Origin: Sphingomonadales bacterium | GTDB taxonomy: Bacteria; Bacteroidota; Bacteroidia; Flavobacteriales_D; Crocinitomicaceae | NCBI GenBank assembly: GCA_016872115.1 | Contig: VHBC01000007.1 | Span: 1-64,000 of the forward strand | Reading direction: 5' to 3' | DNA length: 64,000 bases | Shown: piece after piece, positions 7,195-16,653 of the stretch | Layout of the letters: every line of letters starts with the position of its first letter | Position numbering within the stretch: the stretch's first letter is position 1 | Program-made: the position numbers and the translations under genes | The notes under the pieces: model-generated | Seen by the model: only the letters and a program-made list of their open reading frames with translations | Told to the model about the DNA's origin: nothing | Database searches by the model: none

Positions 7195-8502
7195 TTACGA
7201 AGCAAAGTTAGTAAGAATGTTGCATTTCATGAGACCATCGCGATCGATTTCTGTGAGTTTAATCGTGCACATTTGATTGATGAGCTTGGCGTCGTAGGGT
7301 GTTTTTACCTTTACATAATTTTCTGTAAAGCCATACAGCCAACCTTCGTTTTCTTCTTGTTCGAATAAAACAGTCTTGTCTTTGCCGAGTTGTGTTTGAT
7401 AAAAAGCTTGCTTTTTGCGGTCTGATAGCAAATGCAAAATCTTACTGCGTTCACGCCTTACTTCCATGGGTACTTTAGTGCCGAGTTTAGGGGCACCTGT
7501 GTTGGCGCGTTCTGAATACGTAAATACGTGCAAATAAGAAATATCAAGTTCTTTTAAGAAGTTTACCGTAGCCAAAAAATCAGCGTCGGTTTCGCCAGGA
7601 AAACCAACGATGACATCAACACCTATACAGGTATCAGAATTGATTGCTTTGATTTGTGATATACGGTTGGTATATAGCGCTGTGTCGTATTTGCGACGCA
7701 TTTTTTCAAGGATGGTATCCGAGCCGCTTTGTAGGGGAATATGGAAATGTGGTACAAAACGCTCAGCGCGTTCAAGGCAAAAAGCGATGATTTCGTTGAA
7801 TAACAAATTGGGTTCAATAGAAGAAATTCGAAAGCGCTCAATACCTTGAACTTCGTCTAGGGCTTGCACCAATCCAAAGAAATTTTCTGGGCCACCCTGT
7901 CCGAAGTCACCAATATTAACCCCGGTTAATACAACTTCTTTGACTTCTGTTTGGGCAATTTTTTGGGCTTCGGCCACTGTTTGGGAAATGCTCGCATTGC
8001 GGCTTTTACCACGGGCGAGTGGAATAGTGCAAAAGGTACAAAAGTAATCGCAGCCGTCTTGTACCTTTAAAAAGGATCGCGTGCGGTCTCCATAAGAGTG
8101 CGATGGTATAAAATCGTGGGTATGTTTGATATTTTGGTGCACCACTTGCACTTGGTTGCGTTTTTGGAGGTGTTCCAGGACATTGAATTTGTCATTCGCC
8201 CCCAGTACGAGATCCACGCCAGGAATACGGCTAATTTCTTCGGGTTTGAGTTGCGCATAGCAACCCAGAATGATCACCATGGCCTCTGGTGATATTTTTT
8301 TGGCGCGTTTGACTAATTGCTTGCATTTTTTGTCGGCATTTTCTGTTACCGAACAAGTATTGATCACAAAAATATCGGGATGATCCTCAAAATCTACTTT
8401 AGCGAAACCCCCATCTTCAAAGAGTCTGGCAATAGTTGAAGTCTCTGAAAAATTAAGTTTACAGCCAAGTGTGTAAAAAGCAACGCGTTCGAATTGATTC
8501 AT
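7195..8502 (-). CDS. mtaB: tRNA t6A37 methylthiotransferase MtaB
   Basis: MtaB is a radical-SAM enzyme with two 4Fe-4S clusters that converts t6A to ms2t6A at position 37 of ANN-decoding tRNAs. The 435-aa protein starts with the MtaB-type TLGCKLN motif. It continues with the N-terminal cluster cysteines (NTCSVTENADKKCK, LGCYAQL), the radical-SAM triad DGCDYFCTFC with TIPLARGKSR, and a C-terminal TRAM-like domain (about 370-430). TLGCKLN rather than GCQMN separates it from MiaB. A consensus promoter at 8508-8538 places the transcription start almost on the ATG. Confidence 0.93.
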   Translation of the reverse strand: MNQFERVAFYTLGCKLNFSETSTIARLFEDGGFAKVDFEDHPDIFVINTCSVTENADKKCKQLVKRAKKISPEAMVIILGCYAQLKPEEISRIPGVDLVLGANDKFNVLEHLQKRNQVQVVHQNIKHTHDFIPSHSYGDRTRSFLKVQDGCDYFCTFCTIPLARGKSRNASISQTVAEAQKIAQTEVKEVVLTGVNIGDFGQGGPENFFGLVQALDEVQGIERFRISSIEPNLLFNEIIAFCLERAERFVPHFHIPLQSGSDTILEKMRRKYDTALYTNRISQIKAINSDTCIGVDVIVGFPGETDADFLATVNFLKELDISYLHVFTYSERANTGAPKLGTKVPMEVRRERSKILHLLSDRKKQAFYQTQLGKDKTVLFEQEENEGWLYGFTENYVKVKTPYDAKLINQMCTIKLTEIDRDGLMKCNILTNFAS

Positions 8503-8507
8503 CGCTG

Positions 8508-8538
8508 CAAATTTACAAATTCCTTAACTTTGCGTCAA
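8508..8538 (-). promoter_or_regulatory. Promoter of mtaB, near-leaderless
   Basis: On the minus strand TTG (8538-8536, within TTTTG) is followed after 20 bp by TAAATTTG (8515-8508), a full consensus. Only five bases (CAGCG) separate the -7 box from the mtaB ATG, so the mRNA should have almost no leader. It interleaves with the lhgO -7 box on the other strand. Confidence 0.62.
8525..8532 (+). promoter_or_regulatory. -7 promoter element of lhgO
   Basis: TAACTTTG matches TAnnTTTG and continues TTTGCG. It lies 15 bp before the lhgO ATG. A -33 TTG at the right distance is not evident. Confidence 0.48.
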
Positions 8539-8547
8539 AATTTAGTC

Positions 8548-9756
8548 ATGAAGTACGATATCGCAGTCATTGGAGGAGGAATTGTTGGCGCAGCCACTTT
8601 TTACAAAATGCAAAAGAAGTTCCCTGATCTCAGTATTGTACTCTTCGAAAAAGAACAATTACTTGCCAATCACCAAACTGGAAACAATTCAGGTGTCATC
8701 CACTCAGGCTTGTACTACAAACCAGGTTCGCTTAAGGCGCGCAACTGCATACAAGGCCGTAAAGAGCTCGTGCAATTTGCCAAAGAATACAACATTGCCC
8801 ACGACGTCTGCGGAAAAGTTGTTGTGGCAACTGACGCCAAAGAATTGCCTCACATGGATAAAATCTTCAATACTGGTCTTGAAAACGGCATTGAGGGTAT
8901 TGAAAAAATTACAGCTGCTCAAGTCAATGAAATCGAACCACACGTCAAGAGTATTGGTGGTATTTGGGTGCCTGTAACAGGTATCATCGACTTTAGAGGT
9001 GCCACTGAAAAAATGGCCGAATTGGCTTTGGCTGCCAATTCGCAAAGTGCAATGCACTTAGGTTGCGAAGTTCAAGGCATCGAAAAATCCGAGGACTCAA
9101 GTACAATTTTTACCATCAAAGGCAAGTTTGAAGCGCGTTATTTGGTTTTCTGCGCAGGTTTGCAGGCAGACCGACTTGCCCGTAAAGACGGCGTAGCACT
9201 TAAAGAAAAAGTAGTCGGCTTCCGTGGAGACTACTACGAGCTTACGCCTGAGGCACGCCACAAAGTAAAGAACTTGATATATCCGGTTCCAAATCCTGAT
9301 TTTCCCTTCCTTGGTGTGCATTTTACACGCATGACCAACGGCGAAATTGAATGTGGCCCTAATGCCGTGTTTACTTTCAAAAGGGAAGGATATGGCAAAA
9401 CTGATTTCTCGCTTCGCGACACCTTAGACGCACTTACCTACAAAGGTACTTGGAAGTTGTTCTTCAATAATATGTCTTTCGGCATCAATGAATACCGAAG
9501 GGCCTTTTCCAAAAAACTTTTCTTGAAAACCCTTCAGCGCATGATTCCTTCGTTAACAATGGAAGATATCCATCCAGGGCGTTCTGGAGTGCGCGCTTTG
9601 TTGTTAGCAGAAGACGGCGATACCCGCGACGACTTTCGTATAGAATACCACGGCAATTCGATTCATGTACTCAATGCGCCTTCGCCGGCGGCAACAGCCT
9701 CCTTGGCTATTGGTGAGTACATCGCAATTGAAGCCCAAAAGCATTTCAATTTGTAG
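8548..9756 (+). CDS. lhgO: L-2-hydroxyglutarate oxidase
   Basis: LhgO is an FAD enzyme that oxidises L-2-hydroxyglutarate to 2-oxoglutarate, a metabolite-repair or lysine-degradation step. The 402-aa protein opens MKYDIAVIGGGIVGAATF (FAD GxGxxG) and has the family hallmark NNSGVIHSGLYYKPGSLKARNC (about 49-70). It also has GIIDFRGATE, a YFCAGL-like strand (YLVFCAGLQADRLA) and the C-terminal HPGRSGVRALLL and NAPSPAATASLAIGE motifs. The ATG at 8548 is preferred over an upstream in-frame start because the Rossmann motif then begins at residue 3. It is divergent from mtaB and ends exactly where the opposite gene ends. Confidence 0.92.
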   Translation: MKYDIAVIGGGIVGAATFYKMQKKFPDLSIVLFEKEQLLANHQTGNNSGVIHSGLYYKPGSLKARNCIQGRKELVQFAKEYNIAHDVCGKVVVATDAKELPHMDKIFNTGLENGIEGIEKITAAQVNEIEPHVKSIGGIWVPVTGIIDFRGATEKMAELALAANSQSAMHLGCEVQGIEKSEDSSTIFTIKGKFEARYLVFCAGLQADRLARKDGVALKEKVVGFRGDYYELTPEARHKVKNLIYPVPNPDFPFLGVHFTRMTNGEIECGPNAVFTFKREGYGKTDFSLRDTLDALTYKGTWKLFFNNMSFGINEYRRAFSKKLFLKTLQRMIPSLTMEDIHPGRSGVRALLLAEDGDTRDDFRIEYHGNSIHVLNAPSPAATASLAIGEYIAIEAQKHFNL

Positions 9757-10380
9757 TTATTGTCTTTTGAGATTGCCGGCTTTCCATTCCTGAACCAACT
9801 TGGACCAAGCGTAGGGATTGAGCAAATTATTTTGTGGCAACTGTCCGTTGGTGTAAATTTTGGTGTTTTGCTGCTTGGTTAAGGCACCATAGGCCAAAGA
9901 AGCATCGGCATCTAGGCGTGCCGCTACAAATGCCAAAGATTCCCCACTTAGCTCGCGTTGAGCTCTTCTGATGTCGTCTTCGTAGGGGCTCATATTTATA
10001 AAGTGTTGGGCAAAAGCTTCTTTGTTAGGCCACGGATAAACTCTAATGTCAGGCATGGTGAGGGTGTCGTGGGTCAACATGTGAATAATGCTGTAGCGAT
10101 TTTCATTGAGGGTATCGGGCACCCAAAATGGACTCGATTGGTAACCTTTTCTCGAAAAAACAAGGGTATCTCCAGGTTGGCATACAATGGAGAAAAAACC
10201 ATAGCCATCTGAAATGACGCCTTTATTGAGTGTTTTGTTGTAGACGGTGGTGTAGGGGAGTTCGAAAGCTTCTTCGGTAACCACTACGCCAGATAACTGA
10301 ATGAGGGGGAGTTGGCCTGTTTGCGCATACAGTTGAAACAAACAAAAAAGTGCAAATAAGAGAGGATAAATACGTTTCAC
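9757..10380 (-). CDS. Exported protein with carboxypeptidase-regulatory-like domain
   Basis: The 207-aa product has a signal peptide (about residues 1-19, ending LYAQ) and then a CarboxypepD_reg-like beta-sandwich: LSGVVVTEEAFELPYTTVYNKTLNKGVISDGYGFFSI (about 29-65) and DTLVFSRKGYQSS. This is the fold found at the N-terminus of TonB-dependent receptors, but no barrel follows. The remaining 110 residues are helical and unrecognised. The start is GTG at 10380. Its stop abuts the lhgO stop tail to tail with no spacer. Probably periplasmic or surface anchored; the role is unknown. Confidence 0.82.
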   Translation of the reverse strand: MKRIYPLLFALFCLFQLYAQTGQLPLIQLSGVVVTEEAFELPYTTVYNKTLNKGVISDGYGFFSIVCQPGDTLVFSRKGYQSSPFWVPDTLNENRYSIIHMLTHDTLTMPDIRVYPWPNKEAFAQHFINMSPYEDDIRRAQRELSGESLAFVAARLDADASLAYGALTKQQNTKIYTNGQLPQNNLLNPYAWSKLVQEWKAGNLKRQ

Positions 10381-10430
10381 ATGCTAAAATTACAAATATC
10401 AGGACGAATCGGTGTAAATAAGGTAACTGA

Positions 10431-11954
<1,524 letters not shown>

Positions 11955-11986
11955 ATCAAATGATTCGTTTTAATTCGCATTACTTT

Positions 11987-13945
11987 ATGAAAAAGTCTAT
12001 TTTATTGTTTATTCTTGGCCTAACAACCCAAATTGTTTTTGCTCAGAAGCAGCCTGTGGTCATGACTATCAATAATAAACCAGTCACCAAATCTGAGTTC
12101 TTGCAGATTTACACCAAAAACAATCCCAATCCAAGTTTTGATAAAGATTCCTTGGACCGTTACATGGAACTATTTCAAGTATTCAAACTTAAAGTTGCCG
12201 AGGCCGAGGCTTTGGGTTATGACACACTTCCAAGACTCAAAAAAGAACTTGAAGGCTATAAAAAGCAATTAGCACTTCCTTATCTTATCGATTCTGTTCA
12301 AAACCAAGCGATGGTCCAAGAGGCCTATAACCGAACAGCAACTGAGGTGCGTTGTTCACATATTCTCATCAAATTAGATCCCAACGCGAGTCCAAAGGAT
12401 ACGCTAGACGCCTACAATCGTTTGTTGGGTCTAAAGGCCCGCATAGAAAAGGGCGAAGATTTTGCTGCCATCGCCAAATCTAAATTGGGTTCAGAAGACC
12501 CTTCTGTTGTAAACAACGGCGGTGATCTTGGTTATTTTACAGCATTCCAAATGGTTTATCCTTTTGAAGAAAAAGCATATACCACCTCTGTAGGAACCAT
12601 TTCAGAACCTTTCCGCACCCGCTTTGGCTATCATATTCTCAAAGTAACGGACAAACGCCCCGCACGCGGCACCATTAAAGTAGCACACCTCATGATTTCG
12701 ACAGGTCGCGAAGCCAGTTTAGAGACGCGTCAAAACGCCGAGAAAAAAATAAACGAAATTTATGACAGCCTTGCAACTGGAGCATCTTGGGAGAAAATGG
12801 TGAGCGCCTATTCTGAAGATGCCAATAGCATCAAAAAAGGGGGCGAATTACCTACATTTGGTTCGGGAACCAGCCAACGCATGGTTATGGAATTCGAAGA
12901 TGCTGCTTTTGCCCTTAAGCGTCCAGGAGAATTTTCCAAACCCATTAAAACGCAATACGGTTATCACATCATCAAACTCATCGAATGGACACCTGTAAAG
13001 TCTTTTGAAAGCCTGCGTCGTGAACTCCAGGCTAAAGTCAACAAAGATGAGCGCTCAAAAATAACCCAAGATTCCTTTGTTCAAAAACTCAAAGGGCAAT
13101 ACAATTACACATACAAAGGCGATAAAAATTTAGCCGCTTTTGAAGCCCAAATTGACAGTACTTTCTTTATGGGCAAATGGAAAGCAGCTGAAATCAAATC
13201 GAATAAAACCCTCTTTGTTTTAGGAAGTGAGAAATTCAAGCAGCAAGATTTTGCCGGCTATGTTGAGAAAAATTACCGTTCGGTGCGCAAAGATGAACCA
13301 AAGGTTGTCATCGCCCAGCTATATAAGCAATGGGAAAAAAGCAAAATCTTGGCCTATGAAGAGGCTTTGTTACCGGCCAAATACCCTGCCTATAAAGCCT
13401 TGTTACAAGAATATCACGACGGCATCATTCTTTATGAAATCATGCAAGACCAAGTATGGAACAAAGCGGTTAAAGATACAGCCGGATTACGCGCTTTCTT
13501 CATGGAAAACCGCAGCAAATATGCTTGGACAAAAAGATTAGACGCCACCGTTTACGAATGTAAAGATGAATTTATTGCCGTTCAAGTCTATGGCATGTTG
13601 GTGCAATCAGATAGCATCAATTCAAAAGCTGTCTTGGAGGTTGTTAACAAAGATTCAGAACTCAACCTCAAAGTCCGAATGAATAAATTTGAAGTGGCCC
13701 AAACACCTTATTTACAACAGCGCAGCTTTACGGTAGGTCTTAACCCGGTATACTCTTTTGATGGCAAATGGTATGTTGTAAAGGTTGCTGCAGTTCTCGA
13801 ACCAGCTCCCAAAGAATACACTGAGGCCAAAGGTCTGGCGACCTCTGATTATCAAGCTTACTTAGAGAAAAAATGGCTTGATTCGTTACGTTTGAAGCAC
13901 AAGATCGTCATAAATGAAGACGTACTTTATCAAATCGGCCAATAA
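11987..13945 (+). CDS. Periplasmic peptidyl-prolyl isomerase with two parvulin domains
   Basis: The 652-aa protein has a signal peptide (MKKSILLFILGLTTQIVFAQ), an N-terminal helical chaperone-like region, and two parvulin (PpiC/SurA) domains. The first runs from about 116 to 225 (RCSHILIKLD, GGDLGYFTAFQMVYPFEEKAY, RFGYHILKV) and the second from about 230 to 335 ([30 protein letters not shown]). A 300-residue C-terminal region without a recognised domain follows. Such proteins escort outer-membrane proteins across the periplasm. The ATG at 11987 opens the signal peptide; the in-frame start 27 bp earlier would bury it. Its stop overlaps the next ATG by 1 bp. Confidence 0.93.
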   Translation: MKKSILLFILGLTTQIVFAQKQPVVMTINNKPVTKSEFLQIYTKNNPNPSFDKDSLDRYMELFQVFKLKVAEAEALGYDTLPRLKKELEGYKKQLALPYLIDSVQNQAMVQEAYNRTATEVRCSHILIKLDPNASPKDTLDAYNRLLGLKARIEKGEDFAAIAKSKLGSEDPSVVNNGGDLGYFTAFQMVYPFEEKAYTTSVGTISEPFRTRFGYHILKVTDKRPARGTIKVAHLMISTGREASLETRQNAEKKINEIYDSLATGASWEKMVSAYSEDANSIKKGGELPTFGSGTSQRMVMEFEDAAFALKRPGEFSKPIKTQYGYHIIKLIEWTPVKSFESLRRELQAKVNKDERSKITQDSFVQKLKGQYNYTYKGDKNLAAFEAQIDSTFFMGKWKAAEIKSNKTLFVLGSEKFKQQDFAGYVEKNYRSVRKDEPKVVIAQLYKQWEKSKILAYEEALLPAKYPAYKALLQEYHDGIILYEIMQDQVWNKAVKDTAGLRAFFMENRSKYAWTKRLDATVYECKDEFIAVQVYGMLVQSDSINSKAVLEVVNKDSELNLKVRMNKFEVAQTPYLQQRSFTVGLNPVYSFDGKWYVVKVAAVLEPAPKEYTEAKGLATSDYQAYLEKKWLDSLRLKHKIVINEDVLYQIGQ

Positions 13946-15297
13946 TGTTCAGAAGATTCACCTTTTTTCTTGTAGTTCTTTGTTCCTTTACGGGGCAATT
14001 TCATGCCCAAAAACTCATCAATCAAATCGTTGCTCAAGTAGGAGACAACATCATTTTATGGTCTGATATCGAAGCCCAGCGCTTGCAGCTCTCTGAGAAA
14101 GAACGCGCTGAAAACGGTAAATCTTGTCAGATTTTAGAGCAGTTGCTCATAGAGGAATTGCTTGTCAACCAGGCCTTGCTAGATAGTTTGGTGGTATCCG
14201 ATGAACAAGTTGACTCTGAAATGGAGAACCGCTTGCGCATCATGGAAGGCAAAATGGGAGGTCGTGAAAACCTAGAGGCTTTCTATGGAAAATCCACAGT
14301 AGCCATCAAAGAGGAATTTCGTACCATCATTAAAAACAAAATGTTGGCCCAAGAAATGGAGCGTAAAATTACCGGTGATATCTCCGTGACTCCTAAAGAA
14401 GTAGCCGCTTTTTACCAGCAATTACCCAAAGACAGCATACCGTATATCAATATGAAACTTAGTTTTCAGCAAATTGTACAATTTCCTGTCCTGACTCCAG
14501 CCGATAAAAAACTTGCTTACGATCAACTTGTTGAAATTCGCAAACAAATTGTTAGTGGTTCGAGGCCATTTGAGACCATGGCCCGTCTGAAGTCCATGGA
14601 TCCGGGTTCTGCGAGTCAAGGTGGAAAAATTAGCGCGTCAAAGGGCATGATGGTTCCCCAATTTGAGGCGGCTGTTTTTGATTTGAAACCAGGTGAGGTT
14701 TCTGAGATTGTTGAGACCATGTACGGTTATCACATCATCAAATTATTTTCTCGAAAAGGCGACGACTACACTTGTTTGCACATTCTCATCATGCCTGAAT
14801 ATAGTTCGCAAAGCATTTCTATTGCCGCGGCCCGGATGGATAGCTGTTATCAGCTGCTTTCGCGCAATGAAATAACCTGGGACGAAGCAGTACTGCGTTT
14901 TTCTAACGACGAAGCCACTAAACAAAACAAAGGTGTGCTCACCAATCCATACACCATGGATATCTACTGGGACATGGAACAGCTCAACGAGATTGATCAA
15001 CAAATTTATCTTTTGACTGATGCACTCGAAAGCGGCGGTGTTTCGCTACCGTCGCTCTACATGGATTTATTTGAACGCAAACAAGGGATTCGTATTGTTC
15101 GCTTACAAAATCGCGTTGTTGCGCATCAAGCCAACTTAGAACAAGATTATGCCCTCATCAAAATGGCCGCTGAAAACGATAAAAAACAACGTGTCCTAGA
15201 CGATTGGACAGAAACAAAAATCCCGAATGCATACATTCGACTTGATGCACAATTCTTGGATTGTGATTTTCGTGTCAACTGGTTAAAAACTCCTTGA
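13945..15297 (+). CDS. SurA-like periplasmic chaperone/peptidyl-prolyl isomerase
   Basis: The 450-aa product carries a signal peptide (about 1-21) and the SurA N-terminal domain, beginning [25 protein letters not shown], which matches SurA's entry into its chaperone core. One clear parvulin domain (about 170-270) has [52 protein letters not shown] as its conserved stretch. A more degenerate second one follows (about 275-380, [10 protein letters not shown]). It probably assists outer-membrane protein folding together with the preceding PPIase, to which it is coupled by TAATG. Confidence 0.92.
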   Translation: MFRRFTFFLVVLCSFTGQFHAQKLINQIVAQVGDNIILWSDIEAQRLQLSEKERAENGKSCQILEQLLIEELLVNQALLDSLVVSDEQVDSEMENRLRIMEGKMGGRENLEAFYGKSTVAIKEEFRTIIKNKMLAQEMERKITGDISVTPKEVAAFYQQLPKDSIPYINMKLSFQQIVQFPVLTPADKKLAYDQLVEIRKQIVSGSRPFETMARLKSMDPGSASQGGKISASKGMMVPQFEAAVFDLKPGEVSEIVETMYGYHIIKLFSRKGDDYTCLHILIMPEYSSQSISIAAARMDSCYQLLSRNEITWDEAVLRFSNDEATKQNKGVLTNPYTMDIYWDMEQLNEIDQQIYLLTDALESGGVSLPSLYMDLFERKQGIRIVRLQNRVVAHQANLEQDYALIKMAAENDKKQRVLDDWTETKIPNAYIRLDAQFLDCDFRVNWLKTP

Positions 15298-15305
15298 TTA
15301 TACAA

Positions 15306-16259
15306 ATGAACGATAAAGAAAAGTTAGATCTATTGGTATTGGATTACCAAGCCCTTAAAAGTGAGATTCATAAAGTGATCATTGGTCAGGACGAAGTCGT
15401 GGACCAAGTTTTAATTGCTATTTTTTCAAGAGCACATTGTCTTTTAGTTGGTGTGCCTGGCCTGGCTAAAACCTTGCTTGTCAATACAATTGCACAAACG
15501 CTTGGTTTGTCTTTTAACCGCATACAATTTACGCCGGACCTCATGCCTTCAGACATCATTGGATCTGAAATCCTCGACGAAACCAAGCAATTTAAGTTTA
15601 TTAAAGGACCAATTTTTGCCAACATGATTTTGGCTGACGAAATCAACCGTACACCGCCTAAAACCCAAGCGGCTCTGTTGGAAGCCATGCAAGAGAGAGC
15701 AGTCACCGCCGCGGGCTCGACTTACAAACTCGACGCGCCATTTTTTGTTTTGGCAACACAAAACCCGATAGAACAAGAAGGCACTTATCCTTTGCCTGAA
15801 GCTCAGCTCGACCGCTTTATGTTCAATATTTGGGTAGATTACCCGTCATATCAAGAAGAACTAGCCATAGTTAAATCGAGTACTACCGATCAAGACGCAG
15901 AATTGAATACTGTTCTTAACGCAGCCCAGATTATTGATTACCAAGGATTAATAAGAAGAATTCCTGTTCCTGAAAACGTTTTGGAGTATGCCGTGAGTTT
16001 GGTAGCCAAAACACGTCACAAAGATCCTCTCGCACCTCAAATCACCAAAGATTTCATTACTTGGGGCGCGGGCCCTCGTGCTTCTCAAAATTTGGTCATT
16101 GCAGCCAAATGCCATGCAGCGTTGCGCGGAAAATACAGCCCCGATATCGAGGACGTCAAAGCGGTAACAAAAGCTATTTTGCGCCACCGCTTGGTGCGCA
16201 ATTACCGCGCTGAAGCAGAGGGCTACACCATGGATGCTATAATCGATGCTTTATTGTAG
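15306..16259 (+). CDS. MoxR-family AAA+ ATPase
   Basis: MoxR ATPases act as chaperones in the maturation of partner proteins, often with VWA-domain proteins. The 317-aa protein has Walker [11 protein letters not shown] (about 47-56), Walker [25 protein letters not shown], sensor 1 [26 protein letters not shown] and a C-terminal lid with [15 protein letters not shown]. The ATG at 15306 is preferred over a TTG 12 bp earlier inside the surA-like stop region. The usual DUF58/VWA partners are not downstream here; instead it follows two outer-membrane chaperone genes. Confidence 0.92.
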   Translation: MNDKEKLDLLVLDYQALKSEIHKVIIGQDEVVDQVLIAIFSRAHCLLVGVPGLAKTLLVNTIAQTLGLSFNRIQFTPDLMPSDIIGSEILDETKQFKFIKGPIFANMILADEINRTPPKTQAALLEAMQERAVTAAGSTYKLDAPFFVLATQNPIEQEGTYPLPEAQLDRFMFNIWVDYPSYQEELAIVKSSTTDQDAELNTVLNAAQIIDYQGLIRRIPVPENVLEYAVSLVAKTRHKDPLAPQITKDFITWGAGPRASQNLVIAAKCHAALRGKYSPDIEDVKAVTKAILRHRLVRNYRAEAEGYTMDAIIDALL

Positions 16260-16278
16260 TATAGTATTCTTTTATACT
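16258..16278. repeat. Inverted repeat upstream of the receptor cassette
   Basis: AGTATA (16258-16263) and TATACT (16273-16278) form a perfect 6-bp dyad with a 9-bp spacer, and a second AGTAT starts at 16263. It lies just upstream of the -33 element for the His-rich gene, where an AT-rich metal-regulator box could sit. The regulatory role is inference. Confidence 0.4.
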
Positions 16279-16285
16279 TTTATTC

Positions 16286-16313
16286 TTGAATCCAATTAAA
16301 TACCATAACTTTA
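16286..16313 (+). promoter_or_regulatory. Probable promoter of the His-rich/TonB receptor cassette
   Basis: TTG (16286-16288), 17 bp, TAACTTTA (16306-16313), one mismatch from TAnnTTTG. Four bases (CAGC) separate it from the GTG start at 16318, predicting a leaderless mRNA. Confidence 0.42.
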
Positions 16314-16317
16314 CAGC

Positions 16318-16617
16318 GTGAGAACACTCAGTATCCTATTGTTGGTTTGTTTTACGTTGGTCCTGACACCAAAGCAATGGTGGCACCATTGTTCGCATGC
16401 CGAGCACAAAAAAGCTGAGCACTCACATACCGATACCGCCGACGAAGATTGCCCAGTTTGCGATCTTTCACTCAGTGTTTTCACGAGGCCAACTGTCCCC
16501 GTTTTTTATTTTGAAAAACAAATCCCTATTGTGCATGAATGTGTCAAAATCAAAGGCCATTCTAGCACTTTTAGCCCACTTTTTCAACTCAGAGCACCGC
16601 CCTTTTCAATGTTTTGA
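16318..16617 (+). CDS. Small exported His/Cys-rich protein, putative metal binding
   Basis: The 99-aa product starts with GTG and a signal-like hydrophobic segment (RTLSILLLVCFTLVLTP). It then has a dense run of potential metal ligands, WWHHCSHAEHKKAEHSHTD (about 21-39), followed by DEDCPVCDL, and later histidines and a cysteine (HEC). I do not know a named family, but short exported proteins with HHC...CPVC motifs commonly precede TonB-dependent receptors in Bacteroidota. The next gene, 36 bp on, is such a receptor. Metal delivery or sensing is an inference from residues and context. Confidence 0.75.
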   Translation: MRTLSILLLVCFTLVLTPKQWWHHCSHAEHKKAEHSHTDTADEDCPVCDLSLSVFTRPTVPVFYFEKQIPIVHECVKIKGHSSTFSPLFQLRAPPFSMF

Positions 16618-16653
16618 TTTGCTTCAAAAGTTGAATTATTTAAGTGCTTTTCC

